Origin: Henckelia pumila
Taxonomy: Eukaryota > Streptophyta > Magnoliopsida > Lamiales > Gesneriaceae
Assembly (NCBI RefSeq): GCF_033568475.1
Contig: NC_133122.1
Location: forward strand, 180,997,449-181,061,448
Length of the DNA stretch: 64,000 nt
Direction of reading: 5' to 3'
Shown here: one piece after another, positions 61,139 through 64,000 of the stretch
Layout of the letters: every line of letters begins with the position of its first letter
Position numbering within the stretch: position 1 is the first letter of the stretch
Program-made: the position numbers and the translations under genes
The notes under the pieces: model-generated
What the model was told of the DNA's origin: nothing
Seen by the model: the letters and a program-made list of their open reading frames with translations, nothing else
Databases searched by the model: none

Positions 61139-62811
61139 TTATCCTACATATAAATAATCAAACATTTTCAAGAAACGACAAATGAAAATCTATCGTTGGC
61201 ATTAGCAAAAAGCTTCTTTTTATGTACCAAACAATAATCACCGATTGTCCTAATTCGGTGAAAATAAGTTACTCACGCAGCCCGTGCGGGGTATATATAC
61301 GAACAATTAAAATATACAACTACTATTTTACTAATTTAGCCACACATATTGTGTTCAAGTGTGGCATAATGGTGTGTTTTGTATATACTTAATGGAGTGT
61401 TTGAATTAATGGAGTAGGTAAATTATTGACGAATAAACAGGAGTTCGATTATCTCAATCAACACTTTCTCGAGCGAGCATGTCGTATAAAGCTTGCCTAG
61501 TGTAGTTCACTGACTAACGTAATTTGTAGGTTATTGCGTTAATCCAAAAGTTTACCGGTGTTCGAATTAACCCAGCGCGCAAGTGAAAATAACGACCGTG
61601 TATTCTCACATCATAAAAAAAATAAATAGTGTGTTTTATACATGCAAAGCATATAGCTAGCTTAAGGTAACAATCATGAACAATGTCCTTGATTTAGCTA
61701 TGTTTCATCACATGATTAGTGGCTGGCGAGCCCACAATTTCTCTTGGCCAATCGAGCATCATCCACTCATATTTTTGAATCGGCACACTAGCAGAAAATT
61801 CAATCCACACCTACCCTAATCCATTAATTAAAAAAAATCATAAGACAACAAACTTTATTTGTCTCCAATACTGTAGTGTTCAGATATTTGTGTCCATTTC
61901 TGTCGAGGAACAAAAGATAATGCATGGATCATTTGGTGGATCCATACTCACTAGGTTCATGAATCATGATCATAGGAGTTGCATGTCATCTACTGTGTCC
62001 AAGAATACCTTAACTAGGAGAGATTCTATTTGTTTTTTTCATAGTCGGATCGCACAGCCTTTCCGATAAGTTGATACTGATGTAAGCCAAAATGACGCCA
62101 CAATCAACATCAGCAGACTTTCAGATGTGGCTCACTGGTCGGTTTCCAGTGGGTCTATAAGTCAAAAAATAGAGATTTCATATAATCATTTGTAGCAGAT
62201 TAATTAATGATTATAAAAGTATTGATGGCTACTTTAGTGATAACCATCGGCTCATACAATATTGTCAAGTTGAGAAATGCTGAGGATACCACGCCATTAA
62301 AGTCTATAATATACAACAGAATGTTGAATGGGCATTAAAGCAACAAGGCAAAACAATTTATATGCATTTTCTGGAAGAAGAATATACATAATTTACAACG
62401 ATTTCTCATCCTGATCCGATAAAGTATATCTTTTGGTTCATGAATCAAGCTAAGATCTGCACTATCACTCGAAAGGGAAGATATGCCAAAAGTCTAAAAT
62501 TTTTATACAAAGTTTATTAAAAATAGCTGGTACGACAAAAAGTTAGGGTGAGCATTTGTAAATAAAAATTCTGTACCTTAATTTGTATTAATTACTCTTG
62601 AACTTTAATACAAATCCACGTTATTTGACTCTGAGGTTGATAAGCACTTGAAAGTGCACATCAACTCTATGATTGGTTTTCTTGAAGAGTAGGATTCACT
62701 GAGTTACAGTTGGTGTTATGGGGCAGGTCAGTTTTATTGAATGAAACTGCATTAAATCCCAAAGTTTTAGGTTCTAATTATAGTTTTATATATTCATATA
62801 TACATGTCAAG

Positions 62812-62975
62812 TATCCTTGGCCAAACGACAAAGGCGAGGCCCCAAAACCCACGAAGTCTTGAGTTCAAATCATACTTGTATGGGTAGAAAAGCGACATCC
62901 AACAAGTGGAATAGGTCCTAGTTAAACAAAGAATCCTTATTGTCTTTCTAATTATCACACGAGAAAAATCACTTT
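62812..62975 (+). mobile_element. Possible tRNA-derived SINE
   Basis: TGGCCAAACGACAAAGGCG resembles an A box and GAGTTCAAATC a B box, at tRNA-like spacing. They are followed by a body that ends in a long T run near 62970. No target duplication is clear. A worn SINE is the best reading. Confidence 0.5.
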
Positions 62976-63505
62976 TTTTTTTAGAATAGAAAATTCACAT
63001 CTAATGAAAGTTAAAAAATGTCAAAATGGATATGCGTAGGTGGTGAAGCATAAGATTGATATGAGTTGAAGAAAGCCAAAAAGTTACCTTTCGAGTCCTT
63101 GAGCCATAACTCGGGTAGCACATGACCAGACTTCCATGACTGACATGCATAATATTCTGAACTTCAAAGGCTTTCAGTGACTACTCCACCGGCAAGCCGC
63201 AGATGACTTCACTGACAAAAATCTCACTAATTCATGCATAAAAATGATAATCATCAAATAACATATTGCAACTAAAATTTGGATCTAAGAGGATCATCCT
63301 TTTATAAATGAAAAGCAATTTACAAGATCAATCAGGCACGCCACTTTCTGACAGCAGCTAATTCAAAATATGATGGTGATGAACAGATAGAAACTCTAAA
63401 AGAGAGAATTTATAAAAGAAAAAAGTATCCCTTCTTTTGGAGATTGTTTCTTAACATCAGAGAATCTAACAGCAAATCAAAATCAATTAAACAATACAAT
63501 ATCTT

Positions 63506-64000
63506 TTACTGGGAGCGCTTCCCCTTCCTTTCAGCTGCAGCAGATTCCGCAGCTGACTTGGCCAGGGCAGAGGGCTTTAGTACACTTTTCGGATTGAATG
63601 CCTTCCTAATCTTAAACACAGTCCATGCAGTTCCTATTGCATGCCCTGCAGCATCTAACCCCTCACTTGTCGCCTTACCCGCCTCTTCACCATACCTTCA
63701 GAAAGGGCAACAAATTTTTACCCAGTTGCCCAAGGGAATCAAGATCAAATATGGTGATGTTACCTGTGGGTGACAAGTCCTGTCGTCACAGTGGAAGAGG
63801 TTGACATCACATTCTTGCCAGCTACTTCAACAGCATCACAGATTTTGCCTGTCATAAAAAAAGGAAAAATACATCAGATCAGACAAACGTGAGCTGCAAG
63901 TTAGCGATTTTTGCTATTGATGATGCAACCAGAGAGCTAAAGTTAATCCAAGAGCAAAGGTTCACTCAGCAAGAGGTTTAGAGCAGGATTATCTGAAATA
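63506..64000 (-). CDS. ERD7: Senescence/dehydration-associated protein, ERD7-like (3' part)
   Basis: C-terminal end of a plant senescence-domain protein (ERD7 type), a lipid- and membrane-associated protein induced by dehydration, cold and ageing. Two exons are seen: 63764-63848 and the terminal exon 63506-63695, joined GT-AG in phase (HR|YGEEAG). The residues VEVAGKNVMSTSSTVTTGL, then GLDAAGHAIGTAWTVFKIRK, then NPKSVLKPSALAKSAAE and a basic end are the hallmark C-terminus of the family. The 5' exons lie beyond the right edge of the window, so this is partial only because of the window limit. No defect is seen. Confidence 0.9.

Larger units (their letters stand above)
60388..63505. other. Intergenic region, AHK1-like promoter side
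   Basis: Three kilobases without a recognised gene, between the 5' end of the AHK1-like gene and the 3' end of the ERD7-like gene. It includes G-box/ABRE-like motifs and a possible SINE, both listed separately. Confidence 0.5.

Noticed and set aside
63444-63773. 109-aa plus-strand frame
   Set aside because: It lies opposite the terminal ERD7-like exon, which has clear family motifs and a proper splice site.

Overview
The window is nuclear DNA of a flowering plant, very probably a eudicot. Genes have GT-AG introns and AT-rich spacers, the protein families are plant-specific (ROP GTPase, AHK1-type osmosensor, ERD7-type senescence protein), and transposons fill much of the space. I cannot name the species.

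Host genes sit at the two ends. On the left are a UBC8-type ubiquitin-conjugating enzyme (6244-6983, minus, 4 exons, 148 aa) and a type I ROP/RAC GTPase (8346-10821, minus, 7 exons, 197 aa). On the right are a Myb/SANT-like protein (52559-54874, plus, 2 coding exons, 287 aa), a complete 13-exon hybrid histidine kinase of the AHK1 osmosensor type (55286-60387, minus, about 1132 aa, tail-to-tail with the SANT gene) and the 3' end of an ERD7-like senescence/dehydration gene (63506-64000, minus, running off the window). One intronless cis-prenyltransferase gene (32093-32959, plus) stands alone in the middle.

The middle 13-51 kb is a transposon island. It holds a decayed Ty3/gypsy element of the Tat type (13173 to about 21.4 kb) whose 3' region carries a minisatellite of about 60 bp, a whole-looking young Ty1/copia element (26095-31460, minus, matching 561-bp LTRs and 5-bp target duplication), a truncated second copia copy, at least three long solo or fragmentary LTRs, and a second LTR of the Tat family (48137-51202) split by a hAT-like element and by a solo LTR. 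DNA transposons are plentiful: several hAT-like elements with 8-bp duplications, a Mutator-like element with long terminal inverted repeats, two candidate Helitrons and several foldback MITEs. A tRNA-derived SINE with a 17-bp target duplication lies at 619-870.

The genes do not form one pathway. AHK1-like (osmotic/phosphorelay signalling) and ERD7-like (dehydration response) are neighbours with related stress roles, but nothing in the sequence shows shared control. I found no sign of a bacterial-style operon, CRISPR array or clearly new gene system. The least explained signals are a ten-copy palindromic 13-bp motif just upstream of a TATA box inside a solo LTR (46243-46510), and a matching 5-bp repeat at the outer ends of two same-family LTRs 38 kb apart.
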